Assembly: GCF_004136015.1 (NCBI RefSeq)
Contig: NZ_CP024866.1
Coordinates: 5,893,023 to 5,948,143, forward strand
Direction: 5' to 3'
DNA length: 55,121 nt
From: Pseudomonas sp. ACM7
Lineage (GTDB): Bacteria; Pseudomonadota; Gammaproteobacteria; Pseudomonadales; Pseudomonadaceae
In this document: positions 28,101 to 35,772 of the stretch, piece by piece
How positions within the stretch are numbered: the first letter of the stretch is position 1
Layout: each line of letters starts with the position of its first letter
Notes under the pieces: model-generated
Databases searched by the model: none
Seen by the model: only the letters and a program-made list of their open reading frames with translations
Told to the model about the DNA's origin: nothing
Position numbers and translations under genes: made by a program

Positions 28101-28643
28101 GCGCACGTCCTCGTTGCGCGTGGTGCGCAACTGTTGCTCCATGTCGATCACGTCTTCGAATTGCTTGCGGATCTCATCGGTCAGCCGCTTGCCGCGCCCG
28201 GCCTTTACCGCGCTGCGGTAATCGCCGCTGGATCGCTGCAATTCAATTATTGCCTGCGCGTAAGTGGCCCATTCATTCTGCAAGGCCTGGAGCCGGTGCA
28301 GACGGTCGGTCTGCACCGGGTTGTCCGCGGTCAGTTCGAGCAAGGTATTGAGGGCGACAGCGATTCGCGGCTTGGCCATTTCGTACGGTTCAAGGAAGTG
28401 CTCGTCGCCAGTGAGCAGGAAGCCGCGCATACCGGTTTCCAGATCGACGGTCAGCTTGATCGATTCATTGGCGTTATTGATCACCCGGGCGGTGTGCTCA
28501 ACCCACTGGATCATCGACAGCAGATAAGTAATCAGCGAAACAAAGAACACTGCACTGAGCACGCCGACACCCAACGGCAGGCTGACGTTGCGGCTCAGGA
28601 GTTTACGGAATCGTTGCTCATCAACCGAAGACGCGGATGTCAT
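25152..28643 (-). CDS. CHASE3-GAF hybrid sensor kinase with three receivers
   Basis: 1163 residues. Two membrane helices (about 16-38 and 176-200) enclose a periplasmic CHASE3 domain (ETGMRGFLLTGDEHFLEPYE). A GAF domain (about 240-390) and a long Glu/Gln-rich coiled coil (about 390-490) precede HisKA (EFLANMSHELRTPLN, His near 502) and HATPase (NLLSNAVKFTERG, GGTGLGLSISRD). Three receivers follow, starting near 768, 890 and 1040, each with its own Asp (LLDMRLPD, IIDLKLPD, LMDVMMPE). The ATG at 28643 has AAGG eight bases upstream. It opens the operon with cheR, cheB, the receiver-kinase and the receiver genes, making it the likely sensor of that relay. Confidence 0.92.
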   Translation of the reverse strand: MTSASSVDEQRFRKLLSRNVSLPLGVGVLSAVFFVSLITYLLSMIQWVEHTARVINNANESIKLTVDLETGMRGFLLTGDEHFLEPYEMAKPRIAVALNTLLELTADNPVQTDRLHRLQALQNEWATYAQAIIELQRSSGDYRSAVKAGRGKRLTDEIRKQFEDVIDMEQQLRTTRNEDVRRTTIWSISLYLLFIAGISALLAYIGRRDLLNLSQSYSANLASQQASAQRLEQQAWLRNGQTELAEQVLGQLSLNLLGRNILQFCAQYLGSAVAAIYVREDHGGLKRIASYGFSREQEAREQQIYSDEGIVGQVANQARLIRLDDVPSDYFKVSSGLGEGLPHSVLVVPTSDDDRVNGVIELGFLRPLTDRDVELLQLIAGNIGTSIEAARYRQRLQEVLAETQQLNEELQVQQEELKTANEELEEQSRILKESQAHLETQQVELEQTNEQLAEQAGRLAEQRDAMDLKNTELNQAQTQLEERAEELQRSSKYKSEFLANMSHELRTPLNSSLILAKLLAENPQENLSAEQVKFAESIYSAGNDLLNLINDILDISKVEAGKLEIRPENTSVARLVDGLRGMFQPLATDKKLDFQVEVQAGAPMMIFTDRQRLEQVIKNLLSNAVKFTERGTVSLTVASQPGDGIAFIIRDSGIGIAADQQESIFEAFRQADGTTNRRYGGTGLGLSISRDLAALLGGSISVTSEPGQGSVFTLVLPQQYVEPGEEPVEPMRATPVAITPRVTPAALVPLIADVDIPRFDDDRTKAPFATRCILVVEDEPNFANILYDLAHELGYQCLVAHGADEGYDLAKEFIPDAILLDMRLPDHSGLTVLQRLKEHAETRHIPVHVISVEDRVEAAMHMGAIGYAVKPTTREELKDVFARLEAKLTQKVKRVLLVEDDDVQRDSIARLIGDDDIEITAVGLAQDALELLRTTIFDCMIIDLKLPDMLGNDLLKRMSTEDICSFPPVIVYTGRNLTRDEEADLRKYSRSIIIKGARSPERLLDEVTLFLHKVESRLSHERQRMLKTARSRDKVFEGRKVLLVDDDVRNIFALTSALEQKGAVVVIGRNGREAIERLNEVEDIDLVLMDVMMPEMDGYEATIEIRKDPRWRKLPIIAVTAKAMKDDQERCLQAGSNDYLAKPIDLDRLFSLIRVWLPKMERI

Positions 28644-28905
28644 GGGGGAAACCTTGTCGAGCTGTTGAAAACCAAGGAGTTTGCCCCAAAAGCGGCGGAG
28701 TGATCCAATTTTCTGACGCGTTTTCGCGCAAAATCCTACATTCCACTGCTCCAACGCAAAGGAGCGGTTATCCTTGTCAGCACGAGTACAGCTATTCTTT
28801 TTTCCACGGCGTTGGGAACTTGTCGGGTTCCGTCACTTACTCAAACAAGAGCCCGGCGATTTCGATCGACCGGCAACCGCGAATTCAACCTGAGAACCCC
28901 CCACT

Positions 28906-29265
28906 ATGTACTCCAACACGTCCATCATCCTTGTAGTCGAAGACGATGACATCGTGCGCATGCTGATTGTCGATGTGCTGGAGGAGCTGGAGTTCAAGGT
29001 GCTTGAGGCCGATGGAAGTGAAAAGGCGCTGGAATTCCTCAACGATGAAGATCAGTACATCGATTTGATGATGACAGACGTCGGTTTGCCGGTGATGGAC
29101 GGCCGTGAATTGGCCACCCAGGCCCGGATGCTGCGCCCTGAGTTGCCGATCCTGTTTGCCAGTGGCTATGCCGAAAGCATTGATGTGCCCGAAGGTATGC
29201 ACGTGATTGGTAAACCGTTTTCCATTGATCAGTTGCGCGACAAGGTCAAAGGCATGCTGGTCTGA
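28906..29265 (+). CDS. Single-domain response regulator
   Basis: 119-residue CheY-like receiver: VVEDDDIVRMLIVDVLEELE gives the acidic pocket, MMTDVGLPVMDG the phospho-acceptor Asp, and GKPFSIDQLRDKV the conserved Lys. No output domain is present. It is divergent from the large hybrid kinase, with 262 bases between the two starts, and could receive phosphate from it. The hybrid kinase and this gene probably share a control region. Confidence 0.87.
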   Translation: MYSNTSIILVVEDDDIVRMLIVDVLEELEFKVLEADGSEKALEFLNDEDQYIDLMMTDVGLPVMDGRELATQARMLRPELPILFASGYAESIDVPEGMHVIGKPFSIDQLRDKVKGMLV

Positions 29266-29350
29266 GACAGTTGACAGGGCATCCTGGCCCCAGCACTTTT
29301 CTGCATAAACCGACGTAAGGCTGCATTTTTCGGCGTTTTTGGGCTCTGAC

Positions 29351-29366
29351 CTGTCAAGTTTGACAG
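29351..29366. promoter_or_regulatory. Small inverted repeat upstream of the PqaA-like gene
   Basis: CTGTCAA-GT-TTGACAG is a perfect 7-bp inverted repeat 65 bases before the start codon. It contains TTGACA, a possible -35 element, so it may be an operator overlapping a promoter. No regulator is assigned. Confidence 0.3.
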
Positions 29367-29430
29367 TAGAAAAGGCCGCCCGCCTGGCGTTTGATTGGAC
29401 CGGTGATCCCACTCATAAGGAACCGAGTCC

Positions 29431-30936
29431 ATGCCGAGTCGAACCGAACGCTACGCACGTAATTTGAAAATCAGCGGATTATTGCTGATGCTCATCGCCG
29501 GATATGGTTGCCAGTCAGCCTCTTCCGACAATCCCCAGCACTGCTTTGAACAGAGCGGACAGGCGTTCAGCGAAGTATTGAGCTGCTATCGCAAAGCCGA
29601 AGCGACGCAACCGCTGCGCTACATCAGTAAGGGACAAGAGCAACAGCCCGGCGTCAACATCCGGCGCTTCGAGTTGACGTCACAGTCCTGGGGCCAGGGC
29701 GGTCAAGTCGCCCCGGCCGGCTGGACCCATGGAGTCGACCTGTACATTCCCGACAACGTCAAGGGTACGCGTGCCGTGCTGGTCGCCAACGACGGCGTCA
29801 ACAACCCTTTGTCCGGTGAGTCTCCGGGAGCACCCAACAACTTTTCGCAGCAAACACTGCTCAACATTGCCCGCCAAACCGGTTTGATCGTAGTGGCTGT
29901 CAGTAATGTCCCTAACCAGTATTTGACCTACAACGATGACGGCGTGCCGCGTACAGAAGATGGCAGCGTTGCCCACAGCTGGAAGCTGTTCATGCAGGGT
30001 CCGAAACAACAGCCTTTTATGTCGCTGCATGTGCCGATGATGGAAGCGCTGGTCAAGGCCATGGACCTGGCGCAAAAGGAAACGCAGCCAGGCCAGGTGC
30101 GGAGTTTCCTGGCCACCGGCGCATCGAAACGCGGTTGGGCGGTATGGCTGTCCGCCCTTGCGGACTCACGCGTCGATAGCATCGTGCCGTTTGTTATTGA
30201 CGTCTTGAACACGGAAAAAGTGTTCGACCAGACGTTTCTCGCCTACGGCGGTAACTGGCCACTGGCGTACATCGACTACTACATGCAAGGCGTGATAGCC
30301 CAACGCAAGACCGAGCCGTTCAAGCAGCTGATGCAGATCGAAGATCCGATGACCTATCGGAATCTGTCCGGCTACACCGACCGCTTGAAGATCCCGAAAT
30401 ACATCGTCAACGCCAGTGGCGATGACTTCTTCATCCCGGATGCTTCACGCCAGTATCTTGCGGATCTGCCGGGTGACAATACACTTCGGGTCATTCCCAA
30501 TTCCGCCCACGATGTGCGGGCGTTTGTTGAAGCGAACCTGATTCCTTATATCAAGCGGCGGCAGACCGGCAATACCGCACCGAGATTAAAGGCACAGGAA
30601 CAACGCCTTGACGCCACATCGACCAAGTTGCACCTGACCTTGTCCGAAATACCGATCAGGATGACCCAGTGGACAGCCCGCAACCCGCAGGCTCGGGACT
30701 TCCGGTACAACTGCGGCGTGCGCTACACCGCAGTACAATTGCCGGCCTCAATGGACGTCCAGACGACTCTCCGTGCTCCCAAGGTGGGTTGGAGCGCAGA
30801 GTTCTTCGAAGCTGAGTACGCGGACGGCGTTGTCGAGACGACGATGGTCAAGGTTCTTCCGGATACGTATCCGAATCAGGCACCACCCGCCGACGAGGCG
30901 TTTTGCAGAACGCTACCCGCCACCCTGGGTCAGTAA
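29431..30936 (+). CDS. PhoPQ-activated pathogenicity-related (PqaA-like) lipoprotein
   Basis: 501 residues. A lipoprotein signal ends at LLLMLIAGYGC, so the protein should be lipid-anchored outside the cytoplasm. The body is an alpha/beta hydrolase-like fold of the PhoPQ-related family, with ATGASKRGWAVWLSA around the presumed nucleophile Ser and IPNSAHDVRAFVEA near the C-terminal His. Salmonella PqaA belongs to this family and is induced by PhoPQ; the enzymatic substrate is unknown. AAGGAA lies nine bases before the ATG. No PhoP box was recognised. A strong terminator follows. Confidence 0.87.
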   Translation: MPSRTERYARNLKISGLLLMLIAGYGCQSASSDNPQHCFEQSGQAFSEVLSCYRKAEATQPLRYISKGQEQQPGVNIRRFELTSQSWGQGGQVAPAGWTHGVDLYIPDNVKGTRAVLVANDGVNNPLSGESPGAPNNFSQQTLLNIARQTGLIVVAVSNVPNQYLTYNDDGVPRTEDGSVAHSWKLFMQGPKQQPFMSLHVPMMEALVKAMDLAQKETQPGQVRSFLATGASKRGWAVWLSALADSRVDSIVPFVIDVLNTEKVFDQTFLAYGGNWPLAYIDYYMQGVIAQRKTEPFKQLMQIEDPMTYRNLSGYTDRLKIPKYIVNASGDDFFIPDASRQYLADLPGDNTLRVIPNSAHDVRAFVEANLIPYIKRRQTGNTAPRLKAQEQRLDATSTKLHLTLSEIPIRMTQWTARNPQARDFRYNCGVRYTAVQLPASMDVQTTLRAPKVGWSAEFFEAEYADGVVETTMVKVLPDTYPNQAPPADEAFCRTLPATLGQ

Positions 30937-30942
30937 ATCAAG

Positions 30943-30986
30943 ACACGACAATCTCAACCCTTTTGCTCTGTGGGGTTGTCGTGTTT
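30943..30986 (+). terminator. Rho-independent-like terminator after the PqaA-like gene
   Basis: ACACGACAA (30943-30951) pairs perfectly with TTGTCGTGT (30976-30984), with an inner CAACCC/GGGGTTG pairing option. A short pyrimidine run (TTCCTTG) follows instead of a clean T-tract. Confidence 0.72.
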
Positions 30987-31103
30987 CCTTGACTGTTCTG
31001 GGTCATCCATTTTTTTGCGCCTGACACCGGAGCGTTCAGTTCAATGCCACACTTGCTGTGGTTTAATTGCGCCCTACCCGATTACCCGTCTCAAGGAATA
31101 CCG

Positions 31104-32399
31104 ATGACCCAGCCCCGCGCAACCAACGTCCTGGTCATTGGTTACGTCTGGCCCGAGCCCCGCTCTTCAGCGGCCAGTGGGCACATGATGCAAATTCTCG
31201 AGACCTTCTTGCAGCAAGACTGGGACATTACGTTCAGTAGCCCGGCCGGCACCGGTGAACACCGGGCAGACCTGACGGTCTTGGGCATTCGCGAAGTCCC
31301 GATCGAATTGAACAACAGCAGTTTCGACACCTTTATCAGCGAACTGGCCCCCGATATCGTTCTGTTCGATCAGTTCATGATGGAAGAACAGTTCGGCTGG
31401 CGCGTTGAAAAACACTGTCCCGCTGCCTTGCGCGTGCTTGAGACCTCCGATCTGCGAAGCCTGCGAGATGCCCGCCATCAACGCCTCAAGGAGCGCTTGA
31501 AGGCCAGCGACGACGCCAATGATTTCAATCAACTGTTCGCGCCGGCATTACGTGAAGAGTTTGAGCTCATGGCCCAGACCGATCTGGCCAAACGGGAAAT
31601 CGCAGCGATTTATCGTTGCGACTTGAGTCTGATGGTTTCCGAAGTAGAGATCGAGTTGCTGGTCGAGCAATTCAAGCTGCCGCGCCACTTGCTGCACTGG
31701 TGTCCGCTGATGGTTGATCTACCGAGCGCGCCCCCGGTTTCGTTTGAAGACCGCGCGCACTTTCTCAGCATCGGCAACTTCCGTCATGCGCCCAACTGGG
31801 ATGCGGTGCTCTGGATGAAAACCACTATCTGGCCGCTGATCCGCGCGCAACTGCCCGCCGCTCAGTTGCACATATACGGTGCTTACACGCCCCCCAAGGC
31901 GACTGCGCTGCACAACGCCAGCCAGGGTTTTCATGTAATGAACTGGGCAGAAGATGCGTTAGAAGTCATGTCTGGCGCGCGTATCTGTCTTGCGTCCCTA
32001 CGCTTTGGTGCTGGTATCAAAGGCAAGATTGTCGACGCCATGTTGTGTGGCACGCCCACGATCACAACGCCAATCGGCGCAGAAGCAATGCATGGCGAAC
32101 ATCTCTGGCCGGGGGCTGTGACCCGTACAGCACAGGCGTTCGCCGATAGCGCGGTTCAGCTGTACAAGGACGAGGCTCTGTGGACGGACGCCCAATCCCA
32201 AGGGAAGACATTGTTGGCCGATCGTTATCGACAATCGGAACATGGTCCGGCGCTGATCGAAAAGTTGTTGTATTGCCAACAATACTTGGCACAACTTAGA
32301 AGCGACAACTTTACGGGAAGCATGTTGCGTCATCACCACCATAAAAGTACGCAATACATGGCGCAATGGATTGAAGCGAAGAATCGAAATCCGTTATAG
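31104..32399 (+). CDS. Glycosyltransferase (GT4-like)
   Basis: 431 residues, cytosolic. The N-terminal Rossmann half starts NVLVIGYVWPEPRSSAASG; the C-terminal half contains ICLASLRFGAGIKGKIVDAM and CGTPTITTPIGAEAM, the nucleotide-sugar binding region typical of GT-B enzymes such as family 4. Donor and acceptor cannot be told. The ATG at 31104 has AAGGA seven bases upstream; the open frame from 31044 lacks such a site. It stands alone between a terminator and the PLC-like genes, not in a polysaccharide cluster. Confidence 0.82.
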   Translation: MTQPRATNVLVIGYVWPEPRSSAASGHMMQILETFLQQDWDITFSSPAGTGEHRADLTVLGIREVPIELNNSSFDTFISELAPDIVLFDQFMMEEQFGWRVEKHCPAALRVLETSDLRSLRDARHQRLKERLKASDDANDFNQLFAPALREEFELMAQTDLAKREIAAIYRCDLSLMVSEVEIELLVEQFKLPRHLLHWCPLMVDLPSAPPVSFEDRAHFLSIGNFRHAPNWDAVLWMKTTIWPLIRAQLPAAQLHIYGAYTPPKATALHNASQGFHVMNWAEDALEVMSGARICLASLRFGAGIKGKIVDAMLCGTPTITTPIGAEAMHGEHLWPGAVTRTAQAFADSAVQLYKDEALWTDAQSQGKTLLADRYRQSEHGPALIEKLLYCQQYLAQLRSDNFTGSMLRHHHHKSTQYMAQWIEAKNRNPL

Positions 32400-32519
32400 A
32401 ACTCACACCAACAACAAACATTTTGCATTACCGCTGTTATTGACCGAACCCAACATCCTCCTTATAAACACCCAGCCAAACTTAGTTAAGTTCGGCACCA
32501 TCAACCCTTCTTATAAATA

Positions 32520-32540
32520 AATGCAAGGATGCATTAAATG
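32520..32540 (+). promoter_or_regulatory. Ribosome-binding site presented in a hairpin loop
   Basis: AATGCA-AGGA-TGCATT is a perfect 6-bp stem whose tetraloop is the Shine-Dalgarno AGGA, with the ATG two bases beyond the stem. The stem is AT-rich and weak, so it might melt with temperature; this is a suggestion only. Confidence 0.4.
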
Positions 32541-33395
32541 AGCAACTACGCCAATAATAACTGGATGTCCGCCACGCCGGCCATTGACACTTTATCGCTC
32601 TGCGAACTGACTCTGCCTGGCACTCATAATGCTGGCTGCGACTGGAAAGCGTCCTGGCCGTTTTTCGGCCCTCCCGCCCACTGGGTGGCCTGTCAGCATG
32701 AATCGTTCTACAACCAACTGTGTCATGGGTCCCGAGCACTTGATGCCCGTTTGATTTATGACGCCACTGCCCCAGGGTTAGGAAAATTCATATTTTTACA
32801 TGACAGTTACCGTTCTAACCGCACGTTGGGAAACCTGGTAACCGATCTAAATAAATTCCTTTTGGAAAACCCTGATGAATTTGTCATTCTGGATTTTCAC
32901 CAACTTAAGGACGGCAAGCAACCATTTGACTTCAAATACTTCAACGACATGATATTGAGGTTTATCGGCGATCGAATGATTCCTGCCCAAAACCAGGGCC
33001 TGAGCCTTAATAGACTCAAGCAAATCAGTCCACGCCAAAGGATACTGGTCGCGACCCCATGGCACAGTGCTCTTGATCGAAATGTATTTCATGAGCAGAT
33101 CAAGCACAAATGGTCTGGCAGCGGTATTACCAGCACCGCGGATTTGGAAAAGCACATTATTAATGTGCTGAAATACCCGCCAGGCACATGGGCACCATGG
33201 TCGCTTTCCGCCACCAGTTACAGCGCTCTCGGCGGCCCCGTGGACATTCATGATGAGCTTAACTCCTGGTTCGACCCGAAGAAAAATGACTGGGCGTTAA
33301 AGTGCAACATCATCAATGTCGACTTTATTGAAGAGTCCAACATTGTCTCTTATTGCCGAACTGTAAACCTGACCAAAGCGAGCAAGCGAAATTAA
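32538..33395 (+). CDS. PI-PLC X-domain-like phosphodiesterase, first copy
   Basis: 285 residues with the PI-PLC-like TIM-barrel signature. The first catalytic His is H30 in LPGTHNAG, the second in FIFLHDSYRSN, and FVILDFHQLKDG follows. Such enzymes cleave phosphatidylinositol or glycosyl-PI; the bacterial substrate is not known here. There is no signal peptide or membrane segment, so it either stays in the cytosol or uses a leaderless secretion route. It is paralogous to the next gene. The coding sequence is visibly AT-richer than the mtl genes. Confidence 0.85.
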   Translation: MSNYANNNWMSATPAIDTLSLCELTLPGTHNAGCDWKASWPFFGPPAHWVACQHESFYNQLCHGSRALDARLIYDATAPGLGKFIFLHDSYRSNRTLGNLVTDLNKFLLENPDEFVILDFHQLKDGKQPFDFKYFNDMILRFIGDRMIPAQNQGLSLNRLKQISPRQRILVATPWHSALDRNVFHEQIKHKWSGSGITSTADLEKHIINVLKYPPGTWAPWSLSATSYSALGGPVDIHDELNSWFDPKKNDWALKCNIINVDFIEESNIVSYCRTVNLTKASKRN

Positions 33396-33585
33396 CAATT
33401 TTCGCGCCATCAAATAGCTATTCTTGTGTAAGTGTTTCCACCGCTGGCAATACTGCCACGCACCTCTATGCTGGGTCATGAAGCCTTTTGTCTCAGGCGA
33501 GTGATACGGATGTAGCACCCAGCCACATCCGACACATGAACTTCTTCTCCCCATGGATGGGGCGAATCAACGACAAGGAACTGTC

Positions 33586-34467
33586 ATGACCCGCAATACA
33601 GCAACCACACTCGACAAACAGCGATGGATGAGCAACGTACTGGATATCGGCCAGTTGAAGCTGACTGATATTGTCTGGCCCGGCACGCACAACGCTGGCA
33701 TGGACAAAAAAGCGCCCAACTATGAGGTGGTGGTCGGCAACTGGACAACGTGCCAGAGCGACTCATTTGCCTGGCAACTGGCCAACGGCGCACGGGCGTT
33801 CGATATCCGGCTTGGCTGTACCGCCGGCCCGGTAGTACCGGTGTTCTACTTCCATCACAACGGCTATCAATCCCACCGCATTCTTGATGAACTGATCGAC
33901 GCGGTGACGACATTCCTCGACCGAAACCCGAACGAATTCATCGTCCTCGACTTCCACCAGTTAGGGGATGCGGCGAAGCTTTTCGACTACCAACAACTCA
34001 ATGATCTACTGATGCGCCGCCTGGGCTCGCGCTTGATCCGTCCTTCGGACGCGCGCAGTACAGTGGAACAGCTCAAGCGCGCCAGTTCGCAGCGCCGCAT
34101 TGTCATGGCAGCACAGGCAAAACCCGGACTCGACAGTGATTATTTCTGGCCGCAAATACCTCACAAGTGGAACGGCAAGGTATTCACCGACACCATCGAT
34201 CTGCAATCGCATATCCAGACCACCCTTGTGGGGGCGCCTTACGAGAGATTTCTCTGGTCTTTGCCGGCGACGTGCTATTCGCTGTTGGGTGGCCCGCAGC
34301 ACATCAAAAATCAAATCAACGACTGGTTCCACACCACCCGCGACTGGGTCACCCGTTGCAGCATCATCAGCACCGATTTTTTTGACGAGGCGGATATTGT
34401 CCGCTACTGCTGGAGCGCCACCAGCATGAAAGCGGTTTACGGAGACAGGTTGCACGCGCCGGCCTAA
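33586..34467 (+). CDS. PI-PLC X-domain-like phosphodiesterase, second copy
   Basis: 293 residues. Catalytic His H35 lies in WPGTHNAG and a second in FYFHHNGYQSH, with FIVLDFHQLGDA after it. It aligns along its whole length with the preceding gene (QISPRQR/RASSQRR, PHKWNG/IKHKWSG, CYSLLGGP/SYSALGGP), so the two are diverged tandem duplicates. The ATG at 33586 has CAAGGAA seven bases upstream. As in the first copy no export signal is visible. The 190-base gap between the two genes has no recognisable terminator. Confidence 0.85.
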   Translation: MTRNTATTLDKQRWMSNVLDIGQLKLTDIVWPGTHNAGMDKKAPNYEVVVGNWTTCQSDSFAWQLANGARAFDIRLGCTAGPVVPVFYFHHNGYQSHRILDELIDAVTTFLDRNPNEFIVLDFHQLGDAAKLFDYQQLNDLLMRRLGSRLIRPSDARSTVEQLKRASSQRRIVMAAQAKPGLDSDYFWPQIPHKWNGKVFTDTIDLQSHIQTTLVGAPYERFLWSLPATCYSLLGGPQHIKNQINDWFHTTRDWVTRCSIISTDFFDEADIVRYCWSATSMKAVYGDRLHAPA

Positions 34468-34546
34468 GCGAAAGCCATAGCAGGCTGGCACAGCAGGCGC
34501 CAAAAGAGGCATGATCCGATAGCGATAACAAGAAAAGCGTCCTGAC

Positions 34547-35452
34547 ATGACCCGAACAGCCCGCGTGACAGACCCCTCCTACGAACTGATGGACGACCAT
34601 AACGGGTTGTCCATCATCTATCGTCAGCACGGTTTTCCCTGCCCGTTGGTGCGCTGGCATTTTCACAAGGAATACGAACTGCACCTGATCGTCGCCAGCT
34701 CCGGCAAAGTGTTCATCGGTGACTACATCGGTAACTTCTATCCGGAATCGCTGTTTCTCACCGGCCCCAACCTGCCCCACAACTGGATTAGCCAGGTGGC
34801 CGAAGACGAAGTGGTGCCCAAGCGCGACATGCTGGTCAATTTCACGGACGAGTTGTTCGACAGCGGCCACTTGGTGTTTGCCGAGCTCAAGACGCTGGCG
34901 CCGCTGTTGGAGCGCGCCCAGTACGGCATCGAGTTTCGCTGCAAGCGCACTATCCGCCAGGCCATGACTTTGATGCAGCGCATCGCCGACACCAAAGGCG
35001 TTACGCGCCTCGGGCACTTTTTCATTCTGCTGGAGTTGCTGGCGACCTCTGACGACTATCAGCTGCTGTCCGGGGCCACGACACCGCAATTGGCCGACGA
35101 GCACAATATTGATCGCACCAACCGGGCGGTGGATTACATCTTCGCGCATTACGCCCGTGAACTGCCGCTGGAGGAAGTCGCCGAGCATTTGGGCATGAAG
35201 CCGACTTATTTCAGTCGAGTGTTCAAGCAAGCCACCGGCCGCTGTTTCATCGAATTCGTCAATCGACTGCGCATCAGCAAATCCTGTGAGCTGTTGGCCG
35301 ACGGTGACAAACCGGTAACCGATGTGTGTTTCGAATCGGGCTTCAACAATATTTCCAACTTCAATCGGCGCTTTCAGCAACTCAAGGGCATGACGCCGTC
35401 CCATTACCGGCGGTTGGCGGTGCAGCGGTTGACTGAGCAAAATCTCGGGTAA
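34547..35452 (+). CDS. mtlR: AraC-family activator of mannitol use (MtlR)
   Basis: 301 residues. An N-terminal cupin-like sugar-sensing half (WHFHKEYELHLIVASSGKVF) precedes a C-terminal double helix-turn-helix from about residue 195 (PLEEVAEHLGMKPTYFSRVF and CFESGFNNISNFNRRFQQLKG). It stands directly upstream of mtlEFGKDYZ on the same strand, as in P. fluorescens, where MtlR (about 300 residues) activates the operon with mannitol, sorbitol or arabitol. A REPIN after its stop separates it from the operon promoter. Confidence 0.93.
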   Translation: MTRTARVTDPSYELMDDHNGLSIIYRQHGFPCPLVRWHFHKEYELHLIVASSGKVFIGDYIGNFYPESLFLTGPNLPHNWISQVAEDEVVPKRDMLVNFTDELFDSGHLVFAELKTLAPLLERAQYGIEFRCKRTIRQAMTLMQRIADTKGVTRLGHFFILLELLATSDDYQLLSGATTPQLADEHNIDRTNRAVDYIFAHYARELPLEEVAEHLGMKPTYFSRVFKQATGRCFIEFVNRLRISKSCELLADGDKPVTDVCFESGFNNISNFNRRFQQLKGMTPSHYRRLAVQRLTEQNLG

Positions 35453-35455
35453 AGA

Positions 35456-35543
35456 AAGATCAAAAGATCGCAGGCTTCGCCAGCTCCTACAGGGGATCGC
35501 ATTCCAATGTAGGAGCTGGCGGAGCCTGCGATCTTTTGATCTT
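35456..35543. repeat. REPIN between mtlR and mtlE
   Basis: Arms AAGATCAAAAGATCGCAGG... and its reverse complement ending GCGATCTTTTGATCTT flank a short spacer. One position differs between arms and is still a G-U pair in RNA. It may end mtlR transcription. Confidence 0.9.
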
Positions 35544-35619
35544 GGGGCCCGAAAACCTGTACGGAATCCATAGGGTCTAACCGCTAAAAAGCCGTTCCCT
35601 GCACCTCTCCTTCCAAACC

Positions 35620-35693
35620 CAAGTGCAAAATAGTATCGATTCAAGTGCGATGGATGATTTGTCACGTCATCAATTGAAGGCTGTAATCAGTGC
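35620..35693 (+). promoter_or_regulatory. Candidate MtlR operator and mtl promoter
   Basis: CAAGTGC occurs at 35620-35626 region as CAAGTGC and again at 35642-35648, exactly 22 bases apart (two helical turns), as expected for tandem AraC-type half-sites. A third AGTGC is at 35689, 45 bases further. AGTGC repeats are the known core of the P. fluorescens MtlR site. The mtlE start is about 125 bases downstream of the second repeat. Confidence 0.55.
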
Positions 35694-35772
35694 ACATTCT
35701 TCCTGCCGTCGGAAGACACAAAAACAATAACTGTCCTTCTGTAACCCGCCGGGTGCAGAAAAGGAGTGCACG

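Larger units (their letters stand above)
35453..35772. other. mtlR-mtlE intergenic region
   Basis: These 320 bases hold a REPIN at 35456-35543 and the mtlE promoter with direct AGTGC repeats (35620-35693). AAGGAG stands eight bases before the mtlE ATG. No gene is seen. Confidence 0.6.
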
